A stretch of 64,000 nucleotides of DNA from Chitinophaga japonensis (lineage in GTDB: Bacteria; Bacteroidota; Bacteroidia; Chitinophagales; Chitinophagaceae), in assembly GCF_007830125.1 (NCBI RefSeq), contig NZ_VLLG01000004.1:1-64000 (forward strand), given 5' to 3'. The position numbers were made by a program, and so were the translations under genes. Below the pieces are notes generated by a model. The model was not told where the DNA came from. It saw nothing but the letters and a program-made list of their open reading frames with translations, and ran no database searches. Position 1 is the first letter of the stretch; each line of letters opens with the position of its first letter. Positions 16,944 through 26,482 of this stretch are shown here, one piece after another.

Positions 16944-17707
16944 CACAAGCGATCACCTACGAATACGAAAGAATTGCGGACATTAAACGCCTGAATTTTA
17001 TTGCCGCCTGCCTGCAGCAAGGCATTCCTGCCGGCGGCCGCGTGCTGGACGTGGGCTGTGGCAACGGCGTGATCAGCCGCCACCTCGGCCAGTTTGGCTA
17101 TGATGTGCTGGGTATTGATATCAGTCAGAAGACCATTGACGTGGCCCGGTCTAAAAACCGGCTGCCCAATGTACGTTTTGAGGCTATCAGCGCTGAAGCG
17201 CTGACCGCGCAGGGACAACAGTACGATGCCGTGATCTGTAGTGAAGTGCTGGAGCACCTTCACCAGCCGGGCATGCTGCTGCACACCATTTACGCTTCTC
17301 TGAAACCGGAGGGCGTACTGATCGTAACGGTACCCAACGGCAAAGGCCCCCGCGAAGTATGTGTGACCAAACCCATGTTAAAGGCGCGCAACAATCCCCG
17401 GCTGTGGGCTTTCATTACCCGCATTAAAAAAGCGCTGGGCTTTAAAGGCACCACGGTGCAGTCGCAGGCGGATAACCTGGACCATGTGCAGTTCTTTACC
17501 CGTAGGGATCTGCAAACGCTGGCTGCGGAGCATGATTTCAGGATCGTGCAGTTTGCCAGGACCAATTTCGTGGAGGACGTGTTCCCCTTTTCCCTGTTCA
17601 CCAAACGCATCCGCTTTCTGCAGGCTTTGGACTGCAAGGTAGCGGAGCTGCTGCCGCTGGGCTTTACAGGAGGGTTTAATACTGTTTGGAGAAAAATTAA
17701 TAATTAA
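16940..17707 (+). CDS. SAM-dependent methyltransferase (class I)
   Basis: A 255-residue class I methyltransferase with the SAM-binding motif VLDVGCGNGVIS near residues 35-46 and an acidic loop GIDISQK after strand two. It resembles UbiG/methyltransferase-11 proteins that are frequent in glycan clusters, where they methylate sugars or terminate chains. Translational coupling to the GT4 gene (4-bp overlap) supports a joint role. The last residues (RKINN) are encoded by AT-rich heptamers of the repeat that follows. Confidence 0.8.
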   Translation: MTQAITYEYERIADIKRLNFIAACLQQGIPAGGRVLDVGCGNGVISRHLGQFGYDVLGIDISQKTIDVARSKNRLPNVRFEAISAEALTAQGQQYDAVICSEVLEHLHQPGMLLHTIYASLKPEGVLIVTVPNGKGPREVCVTKPMLKARNNPRLWAFITRIKKALGFKGTTVQSQADNLDHVQFFTRRDLQTLAAEHDFRIVQFARTNFVEDVFPFSLFTKRIRFLQALDCKVAELLPLGFTGGFNTVWRKINN

Positions 17708-17793
17708 TAATTAATAATCGTAGCAAATGTGTTACGATAAGGCGCCTGTGTAACGAGTAATTATTAATTATTCATTTTTAATTATTAATTATA
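17691..17793. repeat. Heptamer inverted repeat (unit TTAATAA)
   Basis: Arms at 17691-17719 and 17758-17793 consist of TTAATAA-type 7-bp units and their complements. The loop (17719-17757) is related to the inverted loop of the element at 15699-15809. The stop codon of the methyltransferase is in the left arm, and the right arm ends at the ATG of the GT14 gene. Confidence 0.75.
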
Positions 17794-18654
17794 ATGAAGA
17801 AGATCGCTTTTATCATACTGGCGCATAAGCATCCTGTGCAGTTGCACCGGCTTTTACAGCGGCTGGCGCATCCGGGCATAGACTGTTATGTGCATGTGGA
17901 TGCAAAATGCGACCTGGCGGCCTGGCAGCAGGCGCTGGCGCTGCCGCAGGTATATACGGTGCAGCAAAGGGTAAAGGTGACCTGGGCAGGCTGGAGCATA
18001 TTGCAGGCTACGCTTAACGGGATGCAGGCCGTGCTGGACAGCGGGGAAGACTATGCCTACGTGACGCTCCTGAGCGCGCAGGACTACCTGCTGAAACCGG
18101 CGGCCTTTATTTACGACTACCTGTGCGCGCGGGAGAATAGTGGCAGGCAGTTCCTGAACGTGATCTCAGACGCTGCGCTGGCGCCCATGATGAGCAAAAT
18201 GAACCACTATCACTTCGTGGAATATAATTTTCCCGGCAAGTATAAATTCGGTAACCTGCTTACCGCGGTAATGCCTAAACGCCGGCCGCCGCTGGGCTAC
18301 AAGCTGTATTGCGGATCTGCGTGGTGGACGCTGACGCCGGACTGCGTGGCCTATTGCCTGCAATTTGAACGGCAGCATCCCGCCCTGCGGAGGTACTTCC
18401 GGTTTACCTGGGGCTCCGATGAGTTCCTGCTGCAGACGATCCTGATGAACAGTCATTACCGCGAGCAGGTCACGATGGATAACCTGCATTACATTGACTG
18501 GGCCGAAGGCCTGGAGCATCCCAAAACATTTGGCCCGGAAGACCTGCAGACGCTGTTGCAGTCCGGCAAGCTCTTTGCCCGGAAGTTTGATATGGGAAAA
18601 GTAGAAGTAATGGACAAGATCGATCAATACAAGTGGGAGAAGTATGAGGTATGA
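17794..18654 (+). CDS. Core-2/I-branching-like beta-N-acetylglucosaminyltransferase (GT14)
   Basis: A 286-residue protein of the GT14 branching family (PF02485). Evidence includes the N-terminal IAFIILAHKHP, the YVHVDAK strand, the TLLSAQDYLL stretch and a C-terminal WGSDEFLLQT block. Bacterial members add sugar branches to exopolysaccharide. It closes the plus-strand transferase series. Its last residues (KYEV) and stop are encoded by heptamer units, as are those of the convergent FkbM gene. Confidence 0.82.
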   Translation: MKKIAFIILAHKHPVQLHRLLQRLAHPGIDCYVHVDAKCDLAAWQQALALPQVYTVQQRVKVTWAGWSILQATLNGMQAVLDSGEDYAYVTLLSAQDYLLKPAAFIYDYLCARENSGRQFLNVISDAALAPMMSKMNHYHFVEYNFPGKYKFGNLLTAVMPKRRPPLGYKLYCGSAWWTLTPDCVAYCLQFERQHPALRRYFRFTWGSDEFLLQTILMNSHYREQVTMDNLHYIDWAEGLEHPKTFGPEDLQTLLQSGKLFARKFDMGKVEVMDKIDQYKWEKYEV

Positions 18655-18774
18655 GGTAAGATGTATGATGTATGAAGTAGGAGGTTTGAGGTAGGACGTG
18701 GTATGTAAGAAGTGAGGTACATCCTACCTCATACCTCATACCTCATACCTCCTACTTCATACCTCATACTTCTT
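18637..18774. repeat. Heptamer inverted repeat (unit ATGAGGT)
   Basis: The longest clean example. The left arm (about 18637-18719) has some eleven units of ATGAGGT type, and the right arm (about 18720-18774) has eight complementary units such as CTCATAC and CTCCTAC. It lies between convergent genes, and each gene ends in KYEV followed by TGA encoded by one arm. It may serve as a two-way terminator or mRNA 3' end. Confidence 0.8.
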
Positions 18775-19548
18775 CACTGCCAATGTATTCACCCCGTCCA
18801 AATCCCGGTAGCTGAAGGTGGCGTACCTGTCCAGCAGGGCGCGGATGGCGGGATCGCCGCAGGAGCAGTATTCATAAACGATCTGCAGGTTTTTTACCTG
18901 CCGGATCAGTTGTTCGGCCCCTTCCAGTACTTCCAGCTCCATACCTTCCACATCCAGCTTGATCACGGTTGTTTTTTCAGGGTCAATGTCCCGGAGGTCT
19001 ACCAGGTCGTCCAGCTTCCTGCAGTCGATATCGCCGGCTTCGGACTCGTTGATGTAGCTGGAGCTGGTAACGCCTTCCAGTACATGAAAGGATACTTTTT
19101 TGTTGGTATTGCCTACAGCGCAGTTCAGCACTTTAATATAGGCGGGGTTGATATTGTTCAGCGCGATATTTTCCCGAATGGCGGTATGGTTTACCGGTTC
19201 TATGGCAATAGAACGTATGCCCTGCCGGCTCAGCCAGATGGCGTATTCCCCTATACAGGCCCCGATGTCGATAAACAGCCCGATATCAGGCACGATCTGC
19301 GCCAGGTACTTTTTGATCTCATTCTCATAGCTGAAGTTGGCAAACTGGAAATCGGTAGTGCCTTCCCGGAAACGGAAAGTGCCCATGCGGGTGGTGACCA
19401 CGCGTTGCCGCCGGGGCAACTGCTTAAAAAGTACGTACTTAACCGCAGCGGAAACGGATTGGAAATCGCCGCGTTTCATAAATTCCATGTAATAGGAAAG
19501 GTATTTTCCGTACTTGCTCACGCGGAAGAGAGATGGGGTATACGCCAT
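18757..19548 (-). CDS. FkbM family methyltransferase
   Basis: A 263-residue SAM-dependent methyltransferase of the FkbM family. The SAM site is LFIDIGACIGEYAIWLS, followed by SIAIEPVNHT and the late VIKLDVEGMELEVLEGAE block that defines the family. Such enzymes O-methylate sugars in glycan clusters. It is on the minus strand, convergent with the GT14 gene, and shares a direction with the flippase upstream, with a 200-bp gap. The C-terminal KKYEV is repeat-encoded. Confidence 0.85.
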   Translation of the reverse strand: MAYTPSLFRVSKYGKYLSYYMEFMKRGDFQSVSAAVKYVLFKQLPRRQRVVTTRMGTFRFREGTTDFQFANFSYENEIKKYLAQIVPDIGLFIDIGACIGEYAIWLSRQGIRSIAIEPVNHTAIRENIALNNINPAYIKVLNCAVGNTNKKVSFHVLEGVTSSSYINESEAGDIDCRKLDDLVDLRDIDPEKTTVIKLDVEGMELEVLEGAEQLIRQVKNLQIVYEYCSCGDPAIRALLDRYATFSYRDLDGVNTLAVKKYEV

Positions 19549-19749
19549 AAAACCAGAAAAATTTAAACGACCAATAAAAGCATACAGAAGACCGGTCGGA
19601 GGACTGCTTACATTATTCCCGGCAAAGTTGTCAGATCAGATTAGTTCGTTGTTAGTTGATGCAATTATAGTTGGCGATATTGTCCCCAGGCCGTTTACGA
19701 ATTTACGGTATTTTTCAGAGAACAGGAAATAATATGGCGGTAGGTTTTG

Positions 19750-21099
19750 TTATGGTTGATCCGCCAGCGCCTGTTTGCCGCTCAGCTTGCCCAGCAGTCG
19801 TTTGCATTCCTGCCAGCCCAGGTCCCATATGTCCCGCAGCCTCACATCCAGCCGCCGCTTTACGAAGTAATAGCCGAAGGCAACGGCAAACAGTACGTTC
19901 AGCAGGGAGGCCACTGCAATGGAGCGGATGTCCGTATAGATCCAGATGAACAGAATGTCGCAGGCCACGTTCAGCACCAGCTTCAGGAAGTTCTTGTAAA
20001 AGTTGATGTTGGGCAGGTTGATCATATCCAGCGTAACGCCTATGAACCGGTCGATAGGCCAGAGGATGGCCGAAAGCAGGATAATGCGCACGATGTCGGT
20101 AGCGCCCAGGTAGTCGCGGTCTGCCAGGATAATGATCAGCGGTTGCGTAAACAGCAGCAGCCCGATGATACAGGGCAGTATCAGCAGGGTAACGGTGCCG
20201 GTATATTTGGCGAAGGCCCGCGCCACTGCCGTATAGTCGTGCCGGTTAGCGGCCCCGGAAAGGGTGGGCTGCGCGGTGGCCACGAAGCTGCGCAGGATGA
20301 TCTCTATCACTTCCATGAACTTCTGGGGAATACTGTAAAGCGCCACGGCAGCAGGGCTGAGCAGGGTGCGGATGATCAAGGTATCCGAGTAGTTGAGCAG
20401 GGAGGAGGATACCATGCTGCCTACAATATGGCGGCCAAAGCGGAACAGCTCCAGCGCCTGCTCCCTGGTGCGGAAAAACAGCGTGCGCACCCTGGTCCAT
20501 TTGCGCAGCAGGCAGTAAATGCTGGCCAGCGCCATCGCGGTACAGTAGGCGTACAGCACGTTGGGCAGGGTTACTTCCGCCAGCAGGTAAAGCCCGCCCA
20601 GCAGCAGCAGGAAAGAACCGTTCTGCACCAGCCGTACCAGCACGATCTTCTCAAACCGGTGCTCCGCCTGCAATATCCAGGTGGCAAAGTTCATAGGCAG
20701 GGAAAAGAGGGTGAGTATGCCCAGCCAGCGGATAAAGAAATGCCAGGTGTCGTTGAACCAGGGATAGGCCGTAAAATATACCAGGAAGGAAAGCAGTACA
20801 TAGCCCAGGGTAAGCACCAGGGAAATATACCAGGCGGCGCCCGTTACCTGGCGCCCGGTATGGGCTTCCACCCCGGTGTAGAACTTGATCAGGCCCGTTT
20901 GCAGCAGCGCGGTGCGTACCTGGTCCAGGATATTGTAGGTGCCGATGAACAGTACCCATTCCCCGAAAGCGTTCAGGGGCAGCAGGCGTACCAGCAGGGA
21001 AAAAGACAACACGTTGAAGAAAGCCATCACCACATTGCCCAGTAATGAATGAAAGTGCCTGTTACGGATGGCGGCCATTAATCCAAAAGCCATGTACAA
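19750..21099 (-). CDS. Oligosaccharide flippase (Wzx/MATE-like)
   Basis: A 449-residue polytopic membrane protein with about 12-14 helices, matching polysaccharide biosynthesis/flippase proteins (PF01943/PF13440 type). A characteristic start (HFHSLLGNVVMAFFNVLSFSLLVRLL) and a typical mid-region FGRHIVGSMVSSSLLNYSDTLII are seen. It would turn lipid-linked repeat units across the inner membrane, completing the Wzx/Wzy pathway with the polymerase at 2667. An alternative start eight residues in (MAAIRNR) is possible. It is transcribed away from the large secreted protein. Confidence 0.82.
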   Translation of the reverse strand: MYMAFGLMAAIRNRHFHSLLGNVVMAFFNVLSFSLLVRLLPLNAFGEWVLFIGTYNILDQVRTALLQTGLIKFYTGVEAHTGRQVTGAAWYISLVLTLGYVLLSFLVYFTAYPWFNDTWHFFIRWLGILTLFSLPMNFATWILQAEHRFEKIVLVRLVQNGSFLLLLGGLYLLAEVTLPNVLYAYCTAMALASIYCLLRKWTRVRTLFFRTREQALELFRFGRHIVGSMVSSSLLNYSDTLIIRTLLSPAAVALYSIPQKFMEVIEIILRSFVATAQPTLSGAANRHDYTAVARAFAKYTGTVTLLILPCIIGLLLFTQPLIIILADRDYLGATDIVRIILLSAILWPIDRFIGVTLDMINLPNINFYKNFLKLVLNVACDILFIWIYTDIRSIAVASLLNVLFAVAFGYYFVKRRLDVRLRDIWDLGWQECKRLLGKLSGKQALADQP

Positions 21100-21541
21100 T
21101 CGTTAATGCTAAAACAATCTTTAAGTAAACGTGGTCTTTTTAGTAGGATATCGGTATAAAAAGCGGTGCGTTAGGGCTACACAGCGAGAAAATAATACGG
21201 GTGCAAGATACATTTTTTTGTGAAGAAAAAAATATACGGCAACTTCCACCCCCGGTTAATTATAGATACACAATAAGGTACAGATAAATAAAAAATATAA
21301 TTTATTATAATAACTAATACATATACAATTTTTTTCTTATTTGATAAATAAAAAATACTTTCTTTGTAAGGTAATATTGCTGAAGCATTAGAATAGTATT
21401 TAATATATAGCCCCGGGGGGAATCCAGTATTACAACTTGTCGATGTTATTCACTTAAAATTTGTCACTGCATGTTCATGGGACTTTCATGCACTGAAGAC
21501 TTTAACGAAATCTCATTGATAACCTGACACCATAATTTATT
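21100..21541. other. AT-rich divergent promoter region
   Basis: About 440 bp with no credible gene, lying between the divergent flippase and giant-protein genes. The middle (about 21230-21370) is very AT-rich. CTTTCTTTG near 21359 is close to, but not, the TAnnTTTG box. I could not fix a promoter here. Confidence 0.4.
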
Positions 21542-24500
21542 ATGAAAAACCTCTATGTAGTGGAAAAACTTTACACTAAGCCTGGAGTGCCAATGTGTGC
21601 ACGTTTACTATTGCTACTGTCCTTCTTATCCCTCTGCCTGCATTCGGTCGGACAAAACGTTCCTAAAACGTTGCCCGACAGCTTTACCAACCTTACAGGT
21701 TATTACCAGCATCTTCCGCAGGATTATGCCGCCAACCCGTCCAAATCCTATCCCTTGCTCATATTTGTGCATGGCGTAGGCGAGCTGGCAGGCGCTGGCG
21801 CTACTTCCCTGCAAACAAAGGTCCTGCGGAATGGTCCTCCCAAACTTATAGAACAGGGAACATTTCCTGCCTCTTTTACCGTAAACGGGCAGCAGTTTTC
21901 CTTTATCGTTATCACCCCGCAGTTCAAGGTATGGCCCGGCGCAGGGGATATACACCGCCTGGTGGCCTACCTGCAGCAGCAATTGCGGGTAGATGCCAGC
22001 CGCCTGTACGTAACAGGGCTGAGCATGGGCGGCGGCGTTGCCTGGGGCGCTATTTCGGAAGTGCCTTCCAAGGCCAAACAGTACGCTGCTTCCGTAGTGG
22101 TGTGCGGCGCTTATGCTCCCACCCAGGCGCTGGCCAATAACATTGCCGCCAATAATACGCCGGTGTGGGCCCTGCATAACGACGGCGACCCTACCGTACC
22201 GGTATCGAACTCCCAGGGCTGGGTGAAGTACATCAACGCCTATACTCCCACGCCCAACCCGCCGGCAAAGCTCACGATCTTTAATTCTACATCCCACGAC
22301 GCCTGGAGTAAAAGCTATGATCCCAATTTCAGGGAGAACGGGATGAACGTGTACGAGTGGATGTTGCAGTATACCAGGGGAACCGGCACCACGCCGCCGC
22401 CTACTACACCGCCGCCGGCAACCGGCAACAAGCGCATTACCGTACCGCCGTCCAGCGGGCGCCAGGTATATTACCCGGACGCCATGAAAAGCCTGAACGT
22501 ACAGGCGGGCGATACCCTGTGTCTGGCAGCAGGGGACTATGACTACATACATTTCGGCAACCTGCTGGGCACCGCCGCCAAGCCCATTATTATCATGAAC
22601 TGCGGCGGCCTGGTACGCACGGGGGTAAACAGCACCACCACCGCTGCTTCCTTTGTGTTCAGCAACTCTAAATATTTTAAGGTGGAAGGTACCGGCGATC
22701 CCAGTATAGAATACGGCTTTGATGTGAACGGGACCAACCGGAACGGGCAGAAGCTGTTCGGCTTTTTCTTCGGCAACGGCAGCAGCGATTTTGACGTGCA
22801 CCACGCCTATGTGCATGATGCCGGTATGTTCCTGCAGGCTAAAACACTGCAGCAGTGCGGGCATCCCGAGTGGCTGGAAGGCGCCTTCGTAATGCGCAAT
22901 GTGAAGATACACCACCTGCTGTGCCGCAACTCCGCCTGGGAAGGCTTCTACATCGGCAACACCCATTACCTCTGGGACAATGGCACCTGCCAGGATATGA
23001 AGTCGCACCACATTGAGAACCTCGAAGTGTATGACAATGACCTGGAGAACATGGGCAGCGACGGCATCCAGATATCCATTGCCGACATAGGCGCCAACCT
23101 GGTGCATCATAACCGCGTGGTGAACTATGCCATGGCTAAAAATGATGCGCATGGCTACGGTATCCTGTGCGGCGGCGGCAGCACGCTCCGCATCTATAAT
23201 AACCGGATAGACAAGGGTTATAACTGTGGCATACAGATATTCGGCAGCGGCATCAACTACGTGTATAATAACGTGGTGTCCAATATTCACTATGAAGGGA
23301 TCAACGTAACCGACAAGTTCCTGTTCCAGCCGGCCACCGGGTACATCTACAACAATACGGTGTACAATACGGGCATAAACGGCATGAAGATCTACGCAGA
23401 CCTTACCACGGTGGGACACAAGGTATACAACAACCTGGTGGTTGCTCCCGGCAACCAGTGGGACTACCCGCAAAGCGGGTTTTATATCCGCGGTTCCAAT
23501 CCCATCAAATTCGATACGGCCAATAACCTTTCCTTTAAAACGGCAGACCTGGCCTTCTTTGAAGATGCCGCCGGCGGCAATGTGCACCTGACCAACAAAT
23601 CCAGGGCCGTTAATGCCGGCAGGGACATGAAAGACCTGGCCCTGGCCCTGGACCTGGACGATAAGGCCCGGCCGCAGAACACGAAGTATGACGTAGGGGC
23701 CTACGAATACAACGGCAATACCAACATAGCGCCGGTTGCCAATGCCGGCGCGGATAAAGTACTGAGCCTGCCGCTGAGCATCGTGGTGCAGTTGGACGGC
23801 AGCGCCTCCAAAGACCCTGATGGCTCCATCAGCAAGTATGCCTGGAGAAAGGTGAGCGGCCCTGCACTGGGCATTATTCTAACACCCGGCGCTGCCCAAT
23901 CCGTGCTGACCGGGCTGGTGGAAGGCACCTATGTATTTGAGCTGGCCGTAACCGATAACAGTGGCGTCACCACTAAAGACCAGGTGATGATCACTGTGCT
24001 GCCGCTGGGTGGCAACAAGGCGCCCAACGCGGTGGCCGGCAGCGATGTAACGCTTACCCTGCCCGCCAATTCCACGCAATTGTACGGCAGCAATTCGCTG
24101 GACCCGGATGGCGTGATCACCGACTACCTTTGGACGCAGCTCAGCGGTCCCGGTGCAGGTGTTATTGCAGATGCGACCGCCAGCAACACCAACCTGACCG
24201 GCCTGGTGGCGGGTACCTATGTGTTTGAGCTGACCGTAACGGATAATGCCGGGGACACCGGCAAGGACCAGGTGACCATTACGGTAACGGGCAGCGGCGG
24301 CACTACCAACAATCCGCCTGTTGCTAACGCCGGAACGGACAAGACCATCACCCTGCCCGCCAGCAGCGTACAGTTGGATGGCAGCGCCTCCAGGGATACG
24401 GATGGGAGCATTGCCAAATACGCCTGGAAAAAAGTAAGCGGCCCGGCCGGGGAGACCCTGGCCACACCGGCGGCCGCCAAAACGAATGTAACCGGCCTGG

Positions 24501-26299
24501 TGGCGGGCACATATGTGTTTGAGCTGGCCGTAACCGACGATAAAGGCGCCGCCGCCACTGACCGTGTAACCGTAACGGTGAAGGCCGGACCTCAGAACGA
24601 ACTGCCGGTAGCAGACGCCGGCGCTGACTTCAGCATTACCCTGCCTTTGGCTACCGCACACCTGGACGGCAGCGCTTCCACAGACCCGGACGGCAGCATT
24701 ACGGGCTACGCCTGGACCAAAGTAAGCGGTCCGGCTGGTACCATTATCAGCCCGAACAGCGAGGAAACCAATGTGACCGGTTTGTCTGCAGGTACCTACG
24801 TATTTGAGCTGACCATCACGGATAATGATAATGCTGCCGCCACCGACCGTGTAACCGTCACCGTATTACCGGCCAATAAGCCGCCGGTAGCCAATGCGGG
24901 CGCCAATAAGAGCATTACCCTGCCGGTCAATAGCGTACAGTTGGACGGCAGCGCTTCATCGGACCCGGATGGCGCCATTACCAAATACGCCTGGACCAAG
25001 GTAAGCGGACCGGCAGCCGGCGCTATTAGCAGCCCTGCAGCCGCCACCACCGGCGTGACGGGCCTCACAGCGGGCACCTACGTGTTCGAGTTGGTGGTAA
25101 CCGACGATGGCAGCGCTTCCGATACCGACCGGGTAACGGTGGTGGTGATACAGCCCGCTGCCAACCAGCCGCCGGTTGCCAATGCCGGCGCCGATATCAA
25201 TGTTATCCTACCCGTAAATAATGTGCAGTTGGATGGCGGCGCATCGTCCGATGCGGACGGCAATATTGCCGCCTACGCCTGGAAGAAGATCAGCGGTCCT
25301 GCCGGTGGCGTCATCGGCAGCCCTGCCGCTGCGGCTACCAGCATTACCGGCCTGGTGCAGGGCACCTACGTGTTCCAGCTCACCGTAACAGATGATGCCG
25401 GCGCGACCGCTTCAGACCGGGTGACCGTTACCGTTGCTGCCGCCCCGGTGAATGATCCGCCGCTGGCCAATGCCGGTGCGGACATCAGCATTACGCTGCC
25501 GGTCAGCAGCGCGTTGCTGGATGGCAGCGCTTCCAGTGACCCGGATGGCAGCATCACCGCCTACGCCTGGACGCAGGTAAGCGGCCCGTCTTCCGCCACT
25601 ATCGCCAGCCCGGGCAGCAGCAGCACCAGCATTACCGGCCTGGTGCAGGGCTTCTACACGTTTGAGCTGAAAGTGACCGACGATAAAAATGCCACGGCAA
25701 GGGATCGTGTGCTCGTTACCGTGAACCATGCGGCCAACCAGTCACCGGTAGCCGATGCCGGCGCCAACCAGGTGGTGCAGTATCCCACGGACTTTACCTA
25801 TATCCACGGCAGGGACTCCCATGATCCGGATGGCAGCATTGCCTCCTATGCCTGGAAACAGGTGTCAGGCCCCAGCCAGGCTTATATCTGGCATACGGAC
25901 TGGGTGGAAACCCGCGTCAGCAACCTGAAGCCCGGGCAGTATGTATTTGAGCTGACCGTAACGGACGACATGCAGGCCAGCAGCAGCGCCACGCTCAAGG
26001 TGGATGTGCTGGCCGACAAGAGCACGCCGGATAAAGACTCTGTGTCTATGTTCCCGAACCCTGCCATTGATTTTATCCGGATGGTGGTCAGGTACATGGG
26101 GCAGGGCACGAAGCTGTACTTTAGTGTGTATGATATGAACGGCAAGTCCAGGGCCCTGTTCACGCATCCGCTGACCGCGCAGTTGCTGCAGAAAGACCTG
26201 GATATACACAGCCTGCCTGCCGGCTACTACATGGTAGAGATCAGGGATGAAAAGAACCAGTTCCGCTGGACCGGCAAGTTCCTGAAGGCAGGGAACTAA
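21542..26299 (+). CDS. Secreted multidomain esterase/beta-helix/PKD protein with T9SS tag
   Basis: A 1585-residue secreted protein. A signal peptide (about 18-38, LLLLLSFLSLCLHSVGQ) is followed by an esterase-like alpha/beta-hydrolase domain (about 45-285) with nucleophile elbow GLSMGGG, a Pro/Thr linker and a right-handed parallel beta-helix (about 300-715). Eight PKD-like Ig domains follow (about 723-1490), each of the form PVANAGAD...LDGSAS.DPDG...YAW..VSG. A C-terminal type IX sorting domain (about 1500-1585, MFPNPAIDFI to the end) closes it. It is likely a surface-attached polysaccharide-acting enzyme. Its esterase domain is a paralogue of the protein at 1048. A second possible start is Met18 (21593). 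Confidence 0.85.
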   Translation: MKNLYVVEKLYTKPGVPMCARLLLLLSFLSLCLHSVGQNVPKTLPDSFTNLTGYYQHLPQDYAANPSKSYPLLIFVHGVGELAGAGATSLQTKVLRNGPPKLIEQGTFPASFTVNGQQFSFIVITPQFKVWPGAGDIHRLVAYLQQQLRVDASRLYVTGLSMGGGVAWGAISEVPSKAKQYAASVVVCGAYAPTQALANNIAANNTPVWALHNDGDPTVPVSNSQGWVKYINAYTPTPNPPAKLTIFNSTSHDAWSKSYDPNFRENGMNVYEWMLQYTRGTGTTPPPTTPPPATGNKRITVPPSSGRQVYYPDAMKSLNVQAGDTLCLAAGDYDYIHFGNLLGTAAKPIIIMNCGGLVRTGVNSTTTAASFVFSNSKYFKVEGTGDPSIEYGFDVNGTNRNGQKLFGFFFGNGSSDFDVHHAYVHDAGMFLQAKTLQQCGHPEWLEGAFVMRNVKIHHLLCRNSAWEGFYIGNTHYLWDNGTCQDMKSHHIENLEVYDNDLENMGSDGIQISIADIGANLVHHNRVVNYAMAKNDAHGYGILCGGGSTLRIYNNRIDKGYNCGIQIFGSGINYVYNNVVSNIHYEGINVTDKFLFQPATGYIYNNTVYNTGINGMKIYADLTTVGHKVYNNLVVAPGNQWDYPQSGFYIRGSNPIKFDTANNLSFKTADLAFFEDAAGGNVHLTNKSRAVNAGRDMKDLALALDLDDKARPQNTKYDVGAYEYNGNTNIAPVANAGADKVLSLPLSIVVQLDGSASKDPDGSISKYAWRKVSGPALGIILTPGAAQSVLTGLVEGTYVFELAVTDNSGVTTKDQVMITVLPLGGNKAPNAVAGSDVTLTLPANSTQLYGSNSLDPDGVITDYLWTQLSGPGAGVIADATASNTNLTGLVAGTYVFELTVTDNAGDTGKDQVTITVTGSGGTTNNPPVANAGTDKTITLPASSVQLDGSASRDTDGSIAKYAWKKVSGPAGETLATPAAAKTNVTGLVAGTYVFELAVTDDKGAAATDRVTVTVKAGPQNELPVADAGADFSITLPLATAHLDGSASTDPDGSITGYAWTKVSGPAGTIISPNSEETNVTGLSAGTYVFELTITDNDNAAATDRVTVTVLPANKPPVANAGANKSITLPVNSVQLDGSASSDPDGAITKYAWTKVSGPAAGAISSPAAATTGVTGLTAGTYVFELVVTDDGSASDTDRVTVVVIQPAANQPPVANAGADINVILPVNNVQLDGGASSDADGNIAAYAWKKISGPAGGVIGSPAAAATSITGLVQGTYVFQLTVTDDAGATASDRVTVTVAAAPVNDPPLANAGADISITLPVSSALLDGSASSDPDGSITAYAWTQVSGPSSATIASPGSSSTSITGLVQGFYTFELKVTDDKNATARDRVLVTVNHAANQSPVADAGANQVVQYPTDFTYIHGRDSHDPDGSIASYAWKQVSGPSQAYIWHTDWVETRVSNLKPGQYVFELTVTDDMQASSSATLKVDVLADKSTPDKDSVSMFPNPAIDFIRMVVRYMGQGTKLYFSVYDMNGKSRALFTHPLTAQLLQKDLDIHSLPAGYYMVEIRDEKNQFRWTGKFLKAGN

Positions 26300-26319
26300 A
26301 GGACCGATATACCTTTTGG

Positions 26320-26356
26320 GCAGGGGCCTGTGTTCGGGGGAACACGGGCCTCCTGC
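26320..26356 (+). terminator. Hairpin after the giant gene
   Basis: GCAGG-GGCCTGTGTTC pairs with GAACACGGGCC-TCCTGC around a short G-rich loop, giving a stem of about 15 bp with one bulge. Only a short T run (TTTC) follows. It separates the giant gene from the small lipoprotein operon downstream. Confidence 0.6.
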
Positions 26357-26482
26357 TTTCAGGCCGGTGTAACTTTTGGGCCGGTACAACGTTTTAATAG
26401 CAGGATGTCATGAAACAATCGTCGCTGTAGCCACTGAACAGATCAACTATTTATTACGTATCCCTTACAAAACTCAACGAAG

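Noticed and set aside
21626..23587. 653-codon open frame antisense to the giant secreted protein
   Set aside because: It is a by-product of the high third-position GC of the sense gene; no domain or start context supports it.
23700..26000. Tandem DNA repeat or CRISPR-like array in the 23.7-26.0 kb region
   Set aside because: The periodicity (about 280 bp) is that of PKD-domain coding repeats in one continuous reading frame, with no short palindromic direct repeats and spacers.
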